Source of the DNA: CAYRHS01 sp964424125
GTDB lineage: Bacteria > Actinomycetota > Acidimicrobiia > IMCC26256 > JAOSJL01
Direction of reading: 5' to 3'
DNA: 18,873 nt
NCBI GenBank assembly: GCA_964424125.1
Contig: CAYRHS010000046.1
Span: 1 to 18,873, forward strand
Notes under the pieces: generated by a model
Database searches by the model: none
What the model was told of the DNA's origin: nothing
What the model saw: only the letters and a program-made list of their open reading frames with translations
Position numbers and translations under genes: made by a program
Part shown: in pieces, positions 1 to 6,745 of the stretch
Layout: each line of letters starts with the position of its first letter
How positions within the stretch are numbered: the first letter of the stretch is position 1

Positions 1-1
1 C

Positions 2-382
2 GGCTTCGGAAGCTTCCTCATGCGCCAGGCGTTCCTGGGAGTGCCCACCGATCTGCGCGACGCGGCGCAGCTCGACGGGTACGGTCACTTCCGATTCATG
101 ACCCGCGTCGCCGTCCCGCTCGCACGTCCCGCAGTCGCGGCGCTCGCCGTGTTCTCGTTCTTGCTGGCGTGGAACCAGTACCTGTGGCCGCTCCTCATCA
201 CCAACGACGAGGACCTCCGTACCGTCCAGATCGGGCTCAAGGCCCTCCGGGGCGAGGGGGCCGCGAGCTTCGACGTGCTCTTCGCCGGTACGGTCATCGC
301 CGCCATCCCGATCTTTGTCCTGCTCATCGTGTTCCAGAAGCAGCTCGTGCGGGGCCTCACCGCAGGCGCCGTGAAGGGCTGA
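2..382 (+). CDS. ABC transporter permease, MalG/UgpE type (5' truncated)
   Basis: Inner-membrane permease subunit of a carbohydrate-type (CUT1) ABC importer. The reading frame is open from the window edge, so the N-terminal part is missing and the true start lies upstream; the internal ATG at 20 is not the start. What remains is the C-terminal third. It has the EAA loop that docks on the ATPase (DAAQLDGYG followed by VAVPLARPA), a hydrophobic segment around FSFLLAWNQYLWPLLI, a periplasmic loop, and a last membrane span ending in the typical FQKQLVRGLTAGAVKG tail, which is near-diagnostic of the MalG/UgpE/AraQ group. It ends 25 bp before the solute-binding protein gene and is probably in the same operon, with a partner permease expected upstream outside the window. 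Sugar or glycerol-phosphate specificity cannot be read from this fragment. Confidence 0.93.
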   Translation, partial: GFGSFLMRQAFLGVPTDLRDAAQLDGYGHFRFMTRVAVPLARPAVAALAVFSFLLAWNQYLWPLLITNDEDLRTVQIGLKALRGEGAASFDVLFAGTVIAAIPIFVLLIVFQKQLVRGLTAGAVKG

Positions 383-407
383 CGCCGACTCACCGAGGAG
401 AAGCCCG

Positions 408-1829
408 ATGTCGAGGCTCCGATTCCAGGTCCCCGCTCTGGTCGCCGCCGCCGCTCTGGTGTTCGCCGCCTGCGGAGGCAGCAGCGACAGCGACAGCGCC
501 GGTGACGACGGCGGCGGGAACGCGGACGCGAGTGATTGCCCGATCGGGGCGATCGACGAGGCCGGCGGCCCCGTCAAGATCCAGTTCTGGCACGCGATGA
601 GCGACGCCAACCAGGAAACGCTGGATGCCCTCGTCGCCGAGTACAACGCGTCGCAGAGCGACGTCCAGGTCGAGGCGGTCTTCCAGGGCGAGTACGAGGA
701 CAACCTCCACAAGTTCACCACCGCGGTGCGCGGCGGGAACGACACGGACCTGCCCGACCTGATCCAGCTCGAGGACACCGCGACCCAGACGATGATCGAC
801 AGCGGCACGGTGCTCCCCGCGGAGGCGTGCGTCGAAGCTGACGACTACGACCTCTCCGACTACATCGACAAGACGCTCACGTTCTACACGGTGCAGGACA
901 CGCTGTACCCGCTGCCGTGGAACGTCTCGAACCTGCTGCTCTTCTACAACAAGCAGGTCTTCGAAGCCGCCGGTCTCGACCCCGAGGACCCACCGGCGAC
1001 GCTCGCGCAGATCCGCGAGGCGTCGCAGGCGATCGTCGACGCCGGTGCCGCCAAGACGGGGTTCGCGCTGAAGCTGGATCCCTGGTGGCTCGAGCAGATC
1101 ACCGCGTCCGCGAACGAGGAGTTCGTCAACCACGAGAACGGCCGGGCCGAGCGGGCCACCGAGGTGACATTCGAGAACGACGCTGGCGTCGAGGTCTACC
1201 AGTGGATGGACGACATGGTCGCCGACGGTCTCGCCCTCAACACCGGGAGCCCGGTCGGCGGCAACTACGACAACCTGCTCGCGATCGGCAGTGGTGAGAC
1301 CGCGATGACCATGGACACGTCGGCCACGTTGGGCACGATCAGCCAGATCCTCGGGACCGGTGACTTCCCCAACGTAACCCTCGGGGTGGGGCCGCGTGCG
1401 AACCTCGAGTCCGAGGAGCCGAACGCGGTCGTCGCAGGCGGAGCCAACTACATCATCAACCGCGGGTCACCCGCCGAGCAGGAGGCGGCGTGGCGCTTCG
1501 CGACGTGGCTCAACGAGCCCGAGCAGCAGGCGACGTGGGCCGCCGGGACGGGCTACATCCCGATCCGGAAGTCCGCGACGGACCTGCCGCAGGTCCAGCA
1601 GCTCTGGGCAGACAATCCCGACTACAAGGTCGCCTACGACCAGCTGCTGGGAGGGCAGGAGACGCCGGCGACCGAAGGGCCGGTGATCGGCCCCTACCGA
1701 GAGGTGCGTGACGTTGTGATCGCTTCGTTCGAGGCCATGCTCGGTGAGGGCGTCGCACCCGCGGATGCGATCGCGGACGCGGCCAGCAAGTCCGACGCGG
1801 TGATCAGCGACTACAACGCGCGGAACTGA
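408..1829 (+). CDS. Extracellular solute-binding lipoprotein, UgpB-like
   Basis: Substrate-capturing lipoprotein of the ABC importer, 473 aa, anchored outside the membrane. The N-terminus is a lipoprotein signal peptide: Arg at 3 and 5, hydrophobic stretch to A21, lipobox FAAC with lipidated C22, then a Gly/Ser/Asp-rich linker. The mature part begins with the family hallmark IQFWHAMSDANQ. A later TGYIPIRKSA segment closely resembles the TGYLPITKAA stretch of E. coli UgpB, as I recall it, so a glycerol-3-phosphate/glycerophosphodiester or related sugar-phosphate ligand is possible but unproven. The ATG start has a clear Shine-Dalgarno, GAGGAG at 395-400, 7 nt upstream. The gene is last in its operon, after the permease, and its TGA is 1 bp from the stop of the convergent thiolase-like gene. 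Other CUT1 sugars are an equally valid alternative ligand. Confidence 0.93.
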   Translation: MSRLRFQVPALVAAAALVFAACGGSSDSDSAGDDGGGNADASDCPIGAIDEAGGPVKIQFWHAMSDANQETLDALVAEYNASQSDVQVEAVFQGEYEDNLHKFTTAVRGGNDTDLPDLIQLEDTATQTMIDSGTVLPAEACVEADDYDLSDYIDKTLTFYTVQDTLYPLPWNVSNLLLFYNKQVFEAAGLDPEDPPATLAQIREASQAIVDAGAAKTGFALKLDPWWLEQITASANEEFVNHENGRAERATEVTFENDAGVEVYQWMDDMVADGLALNTGSPVGGNYDNLLAIGSGETAMTMDTSATLGTISQILGTGDFPNVTLGVGPRANLESEEPNAVVAGGANYIINRGSPAEQEAAWRFATWLNEPEQQATWAAGTGYIPIRKSATDLPQVQQLWADNPDYKVAYDQLLGGQETPATEGPVIGPYREVRDVVIASFEAMLGEGVAPADAIADAASKSDAVISDYNARN

Positions 1830-1830
1830 T

Positions 1831-2967
1831 TCAGCGGACGAGGATCGTCACCGCGGCGTTGGCGCCGCGGCCGACGACGTGGGCCAGCGCAGTACGCGCC
1901 TCCGGTACCTGGCGCTCGCCCGCTGTGCCGCGAAGCTGGCTGGTGAGCTCGACGACCTGGCCGAGCGCGGAGGCCCCGAGGGGCTCGCCCTTCGAGAGCA
2001 GGCCGCCGCTCGGGTTGACCGGGAGCGGTCCGTCGAGGTGCGTGTGGCCGGCCTCGATCAGTCTGCCCGCGTCGCCCGGCTCGCACAGGCGGAGCTCCTC
2101 GTAGGAGATGAGCTCACGGGCCGAGTCGGTGTCCTGGCACTCCACGACGTCGAGGTCCTCCGGTCCGATCGCGGCCGATTCGTAGGCGGCGTCCGCGGCC
2201 CGGGTGGAGGGGGCAGGGATCGTGTCGTCCACGAGGCCCGACAGTGGCGTGGCCTCGCCGAGGACGGCGCCGGGCAGGTGCGAGCGGACCTCGGCTGCCG
2301 CAACCAGCACGGGGTCGCTGACGAGGTCGGCCCGGCGCAGGACCAACGCCGCGGCCCCTTCGTTGGGTGAGCAGAGCATGAACAACGTGAGTGGGTCACA
2401 GACCATGGTGGACCCGAGAACCTGCTCACCGGTGAAGGGCTTGCGGAACATGGCGTCGGGGTTGTGGACGCCGTTGGCGTGATTCTTGACCGAGACCTCG
2501 GCGAGCTGCTCGCGCGTCACCCCCGAGGTGTGCATCAGGCGACGGGCCCGGAGCGCGAAGTACGCGGGGGTCGCCGCCAGTCCCGCGGCTTCACGCCAGG
2601 GCTCGAAGAACGACGAGCGGATGATCCCCTGCTGCATCTTCTCCATCCCGAAGACGAGCACGGTGTCCCAACGACCGGAGCGGATGGCCTCGGTCCCGAG
2701 GGCGAGGGCGGCGCCGCCGCTCGCGCAACCGGCTTCGATCGTGTAGATCGGTGGTCCCGTCAGCCCGAGGCGGCCGAGGACCTTGTGCGCGGCCGCCACA
2801 CCCGAGTACACGGTCCCGCAGTACGCAGCCTGGAACGCGTCGGGCGCGACCTCGGCGTCCGCGAGCGCAGCCCGAACCGCGTGCGCGCCCAGGTCGGTGA
2901 TGGTCGCGCCTTCGAAGCGGCCGAACGGGTGCATCCCGACGCCGGCGATCGCGACCTGCTCGTTCAC
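1831..2967 (-). CDS. Thiolase-like / SCP2-thiolase family protein (possible retro-aldolase)
   Basis: 378-aa thiolase-superfamily protein of the SCP-x/lipid-transfer (Ltp) branch, expected to cleave a C-C bond in a CoA thioester. The nucleophile-type Cys is present (EAGCASGG, C81). The SCP2-like segments VECQDTDSARELISYEEL (about 275-292) and the C-terminal NPSGGLLSKGEPLGAS (319-333) fit the branch. In ordinary thiolases the latter reads GHPxGA; here the catalytic His is replaced by Glu (E328), and the usual C-terminal Cys is absent (HVVGRGANAAV). This argues against a standard thiolytic or condensing enzyme. The GTG start at 2967 overlaps the stop of the DUF35 gene (GTGA). Steroid-degrading actinobacteria use an Ltp2-DUF35 pair as a retro-aldolase, and the same neighbourhood here suggests an analogous complex. 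An acetyl-CoA acetyltransferase label would be the default alternative. It is the last gene of a five-gene operon. Confidence 0.9.
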   Translation of the reverse strand: MNEQVAIAGVGMHPFGRFEGATITDLGAHAVRAALADAEVAPDAFQAAYCGTVYSGVAAAHKVLGRLGLTGPPIYTIEAGCASGGAALALGTEAIRSGRWDTVLVFGMEKMQQGIIRSSFFEPWREAAGLAATPAYFALRARRLMHTSGVTREQLAEVSVKNHANGVHNPDAMFRKPFTGEQVLGSTMVCDPLTLFMLCSPNEGAAALVLRRADLVSDPVLVAAAEVRSHLPGAVLGEATPLSGLVDDTIPAPSTRAADAAYESAAIGPEDLDVVECQDTDSARELISYEELRLCEPGDAGRLIEAGHTHLDGPLPVNPSGGLLSKGEPLGASALGQVVELTSQLRGTAGERQVPEARTALAHVVGRGANAAVTILVR

Positions 2968-3434
2968 GGGTTACGCTCCTCCCCTTCCGTTCCCTCCGCT
3001 TCGCGCTCGCCGGTGGGCTCGCTCATGGAGGACGGGGCGAAGGCGTAGGTCTGCACCACACGCCCGTCCTCGTCGGCGTGGAGGTCGTCCAGGACGAGGT
3101 GCATCTCCTGGCCGATGACCAGGCGTGCGGGGTGGGCCTCGGTGAGGCGGCTGACGATCCGCAAGCCCTCGGGCAGCTCGACGACGCCGAAGCCGTAGGG
3201 CACGGCGCCGCGGTACCCTGGCGGCGCGCGCAGCACGCTGGTGAACGTCCACAACGTCCCGTCGCTGCTGAGCTCGACCTCGTCGACCTCGTCGCTCGAG
3301 CAATACGGGCACGTGGGGAGCGGCGGGAAGTGGTGGTCGCCACATTCACGGCACCGTCCCCCGACGAGGTGGGGATCCCCGTCGGCTCCGAGGTGGTAGA
3401 GGCTCTCGTGGACCGGGTATCCGGGATCGGTCAT
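2964..3434 (-). CDS. DUF35 Zn-ribbon/OB-fold protein, thiolase partner
   Basis: 156-aa acyl-CoA-associated DUF35 protein. A rubredoxin-like zinc ribbon is formed by C28-x2-C31 and C42-x2-C45 (RCRECG and TCPYCSS). An OB-fold follows, with the typical WTFTSVLRAPPGY (about 62-74) and VPYGFGVVELPEGLRI stretch. Proteins of this family bind thiolase-like partners and orient the acyl-CoA; ChsH2-DUF35 with Ltp2 in cholesterol side-chain cleavage is the studied case. The C-terminus past about residue 135 is an acidic Glu/Gly-rich tail, likely disordered. The ATG at 3434 overlaps the CoA-transferase stop (ATGA) and the TGA overlaps the thiolase GTG, so translation is probably coupled and the two products made in equal amounts. 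Confidence 0.93.
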   Translation of the reverse strand: MTDPGYPVHESLYHLGADGDPHLVGGRCRECGDHHFPPLPTCPYCSSDEVDEVELSSDGTLWTFTSVLRAPPGYRGAVPYGFGVVELPEGLRIVSRLTEAHPARLVIGQEMHLVLDDLHADEDGRVVQTYAFAPSSMSEPTGEREAEGTEGEERNP

Positions 3435-4633
3435 CCGCCGATCACCCCTTCGGCGCGCAGCCGCTCGAGCTCGTTGGGTGCCACCCCGAGCTCGTGGAGG
3501 ACCTCGTCGGTGTGCTCCCCGAGGCGTGGCGCTCCGGTCGGTGTCGGCGTGGGCCGGCCGACGAACCGTGGGAACGGTGCCTGCTGGCGCACGGGGCCGA
3601 GGACGGGGTCGTCCACGGCCACGAGGTCTCCCCTGACGTTCATGTGGGGGTCGGCGAACACGTCGGCCGCCGTGTACGCCGTGGCGACCGGAACGTCATG
3701 GGCGACGCAGAGCTCCTCGATCTCGGAGGCGTTCCGCGTCGCCGTCCAGGACGCGACGATGTCGTTCACCTCGTCGCTGCGAGCGGCGCGCTCGGCCAGC
3801 GTCTCGAACCGGGGGTCGTCGACCAACTCGGGTCGGCCCATAGCTTTGCAGAGGCGGGCGAAGTTGACGTCGGAGCCCGCGACGATGCACACGTAGCGCC
3901 CGTCGACGGTTGCGTAATTGTCGAGCGGGGCGGAGTTCGCGAGGCGGTTCCCCTGTCGGTCGCGCACCGTGCCGAGGCGGTCGTAGGCGGCCAGGGTCCA
4001 CTCGAGCACGCGCAGCACCGATCCGTAGAGCGCCGCGTCGATGACCGCACCCTTCCCCGAGCGGCGCGCGTCGCGCGCGTACAGCGCCGCGAGCGCGGCT
4101 TGCGCCGCGAAGGCACCCGTGAGGTAGTCGGAGATCGTGACTCCGGGGCGGACCGGAGGGCGGTCGGGCTCGCCGGTGAGGTGGAGCAGCCCGCCGTACC
4201 CGATGCCCATGCGGTCGAGCCCCGGACGCCCGGCCTTGGGGCCGTCCTGGCCGAAGACGGAGATGCGCACGACGACGAGGTGGTCGGGGAGGTGGCTCGG
4301 ATCGAGCTGCCAGCGCTCGAGCGTGCCTGGCCGGAAGTTCTCGACGAGCACGTCGACGTCGGCCGCGAGGCGGCGGAGGAGGTCCTGGCCCCGGGGGTCG
4401 CGCAGGTCGATGGCGACGCTCCTTCGCCCCCGACCCTCGACCGCCCAGAACAGCGAGTAGCCGCCCTCGAACGGGCCGATCTCGCGCATGAAGTCGCCCA
4501 TGCCCGGCTGCTCGACCTTGACCACGTCGGCGCCCTGCTCGCCCAGGAGCCCGGCGCAGAACGGCGCCGCGATCCGCGTGCCGAGATCGAGCACCCGGAG
4601 CCCGGCCAGCGGTCCGTCCGCCCCGTCCGTCAC
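3431..4633 (-). CDS. CaiB/BaiF (class III) CoA-transferase
   Basis: 400-aa class III CoA-transferase, moving CoA between a donor thioester and a carboxylic acid, presumably to activate the pathway substrate or recycle CoA from a product. The N-terminal Rossmann-like part shows LAGLRVLDLGTRIAAPF (9-25), GADVVKVEQPGMGDFMR, then DVLVENFRPGTLERW (94-108), all family hallmarks. The catalytic Asp that forms the mixed anhydride is D169, in PGVTISDYLTGAFA, matching D169 of formyl-CoA transferase. The GTG start at 4633 overlaps the stop of the crotonase gene by 4 bp. The length is standard for the family. Its position between the crotonase and the DUF35/thiolase pair suggests an acid specific to this cassette; the identity of the acid is unknown. 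Confidence 0.95.
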   Translation of the reverse strand: MTDGADGPLAGLRVLDLGTRIAAPFCAGLLGEQGADVVKVEQPGMGDFMREIGPFEGGYSLFWAVEGRGRRSVAIDLRDPRGQDLLRRLAADVDVLVENFRPGTLERWQLDPSHLPDHLVVVRISVFGQDGPKAGRPGLDRMGIGYGGLLHLTGEPDRPPVRPGVTISDYLTGAFAAQAALAALYARDARRSGKGAVIDAALYGSVLRVLEWTLAAYDRLGTVRDRQGNRLANSAPLDNYATVDGRYVCIVAGSDVNFARLCKAMGRPELVDDPRFETLAERAARSDEVNDIVASWTATRNASEIEELCVAHDVPVATAYTAADVFADPHMNVRGDLVAVDDPVLGPVRQQAPFPRFVGRPTPTPTGAPRLGEHTDEVLHELGVAPNELERLRAEGVIGG

Positions 4634-5466
4634 GAGTCGTCGGAGGGTGCGCCGCGCTGCTGCTCATCGAGGACGTCGCGCATGGAGCCCTTGGCACGGC
4701 GTTGCTCGGTGGCGGCCAGCGCGGTCTCGGTGTTGGAGACGAACTGGTGGACCATGAAATGGTGGCGCCAGCTCGCCTTCTTGCCTTGGAGCTCGGTGGC
4801 GTGGTTGATGGTTGCCTTCACCGCCTGGGCGGTGACGGGGGGAACCAGCGCGACCTGCTCGGCCATCGCGAACGCTGCGTCCTCGAGCTCGGCGCGGGGG
4901 ACGACGCGATTCACCAAGCCGAGTGCGCACGCCTCGTCGGCGCCGAGTGTCTCTGCCAAGAGCAGGAACTCCTTCGCTCTGCGCGCGCCGAGCTCCCAGG
5001 GCTCGACCAGCAACTCCACTCCCGCGCCGCTCATGCGCAACACGGGATTGGAGAAACGAGCGTCGTCGGCGGCAACGATCAGGTCGCACATGGTGGCCAG
5101 CATCAGGCCCGCGGCCGAGCACGCGCCCTGCACGGCTGCGATCGTCGGCTTGCGGAAGTCGTAGATGCGCAGGCACCGCTCGTAGTACATGACCTCCTCG
5201 TGGCGGAGCTTGCCTTCGGCGGTGTCGCGCTGTTCGGCCCACCGGTCCGTTCGGCCCAGCAGCTCCTTGAGGTCGTGACCGGCCGAGAAGTGCTTGCCCG
5301 CGGCGGCGAGTACCACGACGCGCACAGCGTCGTCCTCGTCGGCCCGGTCGAACGCCGCGTCGAGCGCGTCGAGGAGCTCCGTGTTCTGGGCGTTCGCGGC
5401 CTCAGGTCGGTTCAGCGTGATGGTCGCCACCGGACCTGCGGTCTCGTAGCGCACCGTGTCGCTCAT
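4630..5466 (-). CDS. Enoyl-CoA hydratase/isomerase (crotonase) family protein
   Basis: 278-aa crotonase-fold protein. The oxyanion-hole segments are present: HFSAGHDLKEL (59-69) and QGACSAAGLMLATMCD (113-128). The two glutamates that act as acid/base in classical enoyl-CoA hydratase are not conserved. The position of rat E144 is M122 and that of E164 is V142 (FSNPVLRM). A PWELGARRAKEFLLL segment (156-170) marks a subgroup that I recall as common in actinobacterial EchA paralogs. So hydratase activity is uncertain; isomerase, C-C hydrolase or ring-hydrolase chemistry is possible. ATG at 5466 overlaps the dehydrogenase stop (ATGA) and the TGA overlaps the CoA-transferase GTG. The family call is safe, the reaction is not. 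Confidence 0.93.
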   Translation of the reverse strand: MSDTVRYETAGPVATITLNRPEAANAQNTELLDALDAAFDRADEDDAVRVVVLAAAGKHFSAGHDLKELLGRTDRWAEQRDTAEGKLRHEEVMYYERCLRIYDFRKPTIAAVQGACSAAGLMLATMCDLIVAADDARFSNPVLRMSGAGVELLVEPWELGARRAKEFLLLAETLGADEACALGLVNRVVPRAELEDAAFAMAEQVALVPPVTAQAVKATINHATELQGKKASWRHHFMVHQFVSNTETALAATEQRRAKGSMRDVLDEQQRGAPSDDS

Positions 5467-6683
5467 GAGGCGTTCGCCTGCTCGCGGGGGCGGGGCTCGC
5501 GGGGGCGGCGCTCGCGGGGCAGCCCGAGGACCCGTTCACCGATCACGTTGCGTTGGATCTCGTTGGTGCCCGCCCAGATCGAGGACGCCTGGTAGTAGAG
5601 CCACGACCGTTGCCATTGCCCGTCGCCGGGGTTGTGGTCGGCGCCGTGCCAGAGCGGAGCAGCCGGACCGAGCACCGTCGTGACCGTGTCGTGGAGGCGC
5701 TTGCTCATCTCGCTCCAGTAGAGCTTCAGTTGGCTCCCCTCCGGGCCGGGGGGCAGCCCCTGCGCGAGCTTGGAGAGCGTGCGCCAGTTGTGCAGCCGGA
5801 ACAGCGTGACCTCCACGAACGCCTGGGCGAGCCGCTGCTGCGTTCGATGGTCGTCGTAGACGCCCTCGTCGAGCGCGAGGCGCAGAAGCTCCTCGAGGAG
5901 CTGGATGTGGACCACGAGCTGGCGGGGGTTCACGCCGCGTTCGTGAGTGAGCGTGGAGTTGGCGATCCTCCAGCCCTCGTGTTCGGCTCCGATCAGTCGG
6001 TCACGAGGGACGAAGACGTCGTCGAAGAAGACCTCGTTGAACTCGGCCTCGCCGGTGATCTGGCGCAGGGGCCGGACCTCGACGCCGTCGTCGCGCATGT
6101 CGACGACGAGGTACGAGATGCCTCGATGCTTGGGCGCAGCGGGGTCCGTCCGCGCCAGGCACACCCCCCAGGACGCGAACTGCGCGTAGCTGGTCCACAC
6201 CTTCTGGCCGTGCAGCCGCCACCCTCCCTCGATGGGTTCGGCACGAGTCGACAGCGATGCGAGGTCGCTGCCCGCCCCGGGCTCGCTGAAGAGCTGACAC
6301 CAGATCTCGTCCGCCGAGAGGATGCGCGGGAGGAAGCGTTGCTTCTGCTCGGGTGATCCGTGTGTCAGCAGCGTCGGCCCGACCAGGTTGATGCCGATGC
6401 GACCGACGAGCTCGGGTGCTCGGGCCCGTGCGAGCTCCTCGGTGACGACGAAGTGCTCCACGGGACCGAGGCCGCGGCCGCCGTACTCCTCGGGCCAGGC
6501 CACGCCGACCCACCGTCCCCCGGCGAGCTTCGCCTGCCATTCGCGCCCGAACGCGACCTCCTCCGCCAGCGTCTCGAAACGGGGTGGCAGACCCCTTCCG
6601 TACTCCCACGGGAGGTGGTCGTGGAGCCACGCCCGCACGTCGGCGCGCAGGCGCGCCTCGGCCGGGGTGGGAGTGAGGTCCAT
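5463..6683 (-). CDS. Acyl-CoA dehydrogenase (FadE family), first gene of cassette
   Basis: 406-aa flavin acyl-CoA dehydrogenase, introducing an alpha,beta double bond with electrons passed to ETF. It has the helical N-domain, the signature WCQLFSEPGAGSD (128-140), the beta-domain with GQKVWTSYAQFA (159-170), and a C-terminal domain ending in SIWAGTNEIQRNVIGERVLG. The medium-chain-type catalytic Glu of the EGT motif is Ala here (A371). A Glu in THERG (E248) sits where isovaleryl-CoA dehydrogenase and steroid-type FadE enzymes carry their base, so the enzyme is probably active. The last 20 residues are an Arg/Pro/Glu-rich tail encoded by a tandem repeat. ATG at 6683 has no Shine-Dalgarno; TACGAT lies 7 nt upstream, indicating a leaderless mRNA. 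It opens the five-gene operon running to 1831. Confidence 0.95.
   Translation of the reverse strand: MDLTPTPAEARLRADVRAWLHDHLPWEYGRGLPPRFETLAEEVAFGREWQAKLAGGRWVGVAWPEEYGGRGLGPVEHFVVTEELARARAPELVGRIGINLVGPTLLTHGSPEQKQRFLPRILSADEIWCQLFSEPGAGSDLASLSTRAEPIEGGWRLHGQKVWTSYAQFASWGVCLARTDPAAPKHRGISYLVVDMRDDGVEVRPLRQITGEAEFNEVFFDDVFVPRDRLIGAEHEGWRIANSTLTHERGVNPRQLVVHIQLLEELLRLALDEGVYDDHRTQQRLAQAFVEVTLFRLHNWRTLSKLAQGLPPGPEGSQLKLYWSEMSKRLHDTVTTVLGPAAPLWHGADHNPGDGQWQRSWLYYQASSIWAGTNEIQRNVIGERVLGLPRERRPREPRPREQANAS
5480..5523. repeat. 15-bp-period GC-rich tandem repeat in the dehydrogenase C-terminus
   Basis: GCTCGCGGGGGCGG occurs at 5480-5493 and again at 5495-5508, and a diverged third copy starts at 5510. 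The unit lies inside the acyl-CoA dehydrogenase gene and encodes the charged tail RERRPREPRPRE. The 15-bp period keeps the frame, so copy number can change without breaking the gene. Confidence 0.75.
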
Positions 6684-6690
6684 CGCGGCG

Positions 6691-6696
6691 ATCGTA
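6691..6696 (-). promoter_or_regulatory. Predicted -10 box of leaderless promoter for the acyl-CoA dehydrogenase operon
   Basis: Read on the minus strand this is TACGAT, fitting TANNNT. It is followed by exactly 7 nt and the ATG at 6683, so transcription would begin at or next to the start codon. There is no purine-rich ribosome site. No good -35 was seen. Confidence 0.55.
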
Positions 6697-6732
6697 CCGA
6701 AACCGTCGCTGGCACCCCTTCGGGGCGGCCGG

Positions 6733-6738
6733 TACGGT
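6733..6738 (+). promoter_or_regulatory. Predicted -10 box of leaderless promoter for the LLM oxidoreductase operon
   Basis: TACGGT (TANNNT) is followed by 7 nt and the ATG at 6746, the mirror image of the arrangement at 6691-6696. A small CCCC-TTC-GGGG hairpin (6715-6725) and the inverted pair GTACCG (6694-6699)/CGGTAC (6730-6735) lie in the 62-bp divergent region. The inverted pair overlaps both -10 boxes and could be a shared operator. Confidence 0.55.
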
Positions 6739-6745
6739 CCGCCGC

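Noticed and set aside
3494..5164. Long plus-strand open frame (about 556 codons) opposite the CoA-transferase and crotonase genes
   Set aside because: It is a GC-driven shadow: composition is Arg/Val/Glu/Gly-rich with no recognisable family, while both minus-strand genes have complete motifs and 4-bp overlaps.
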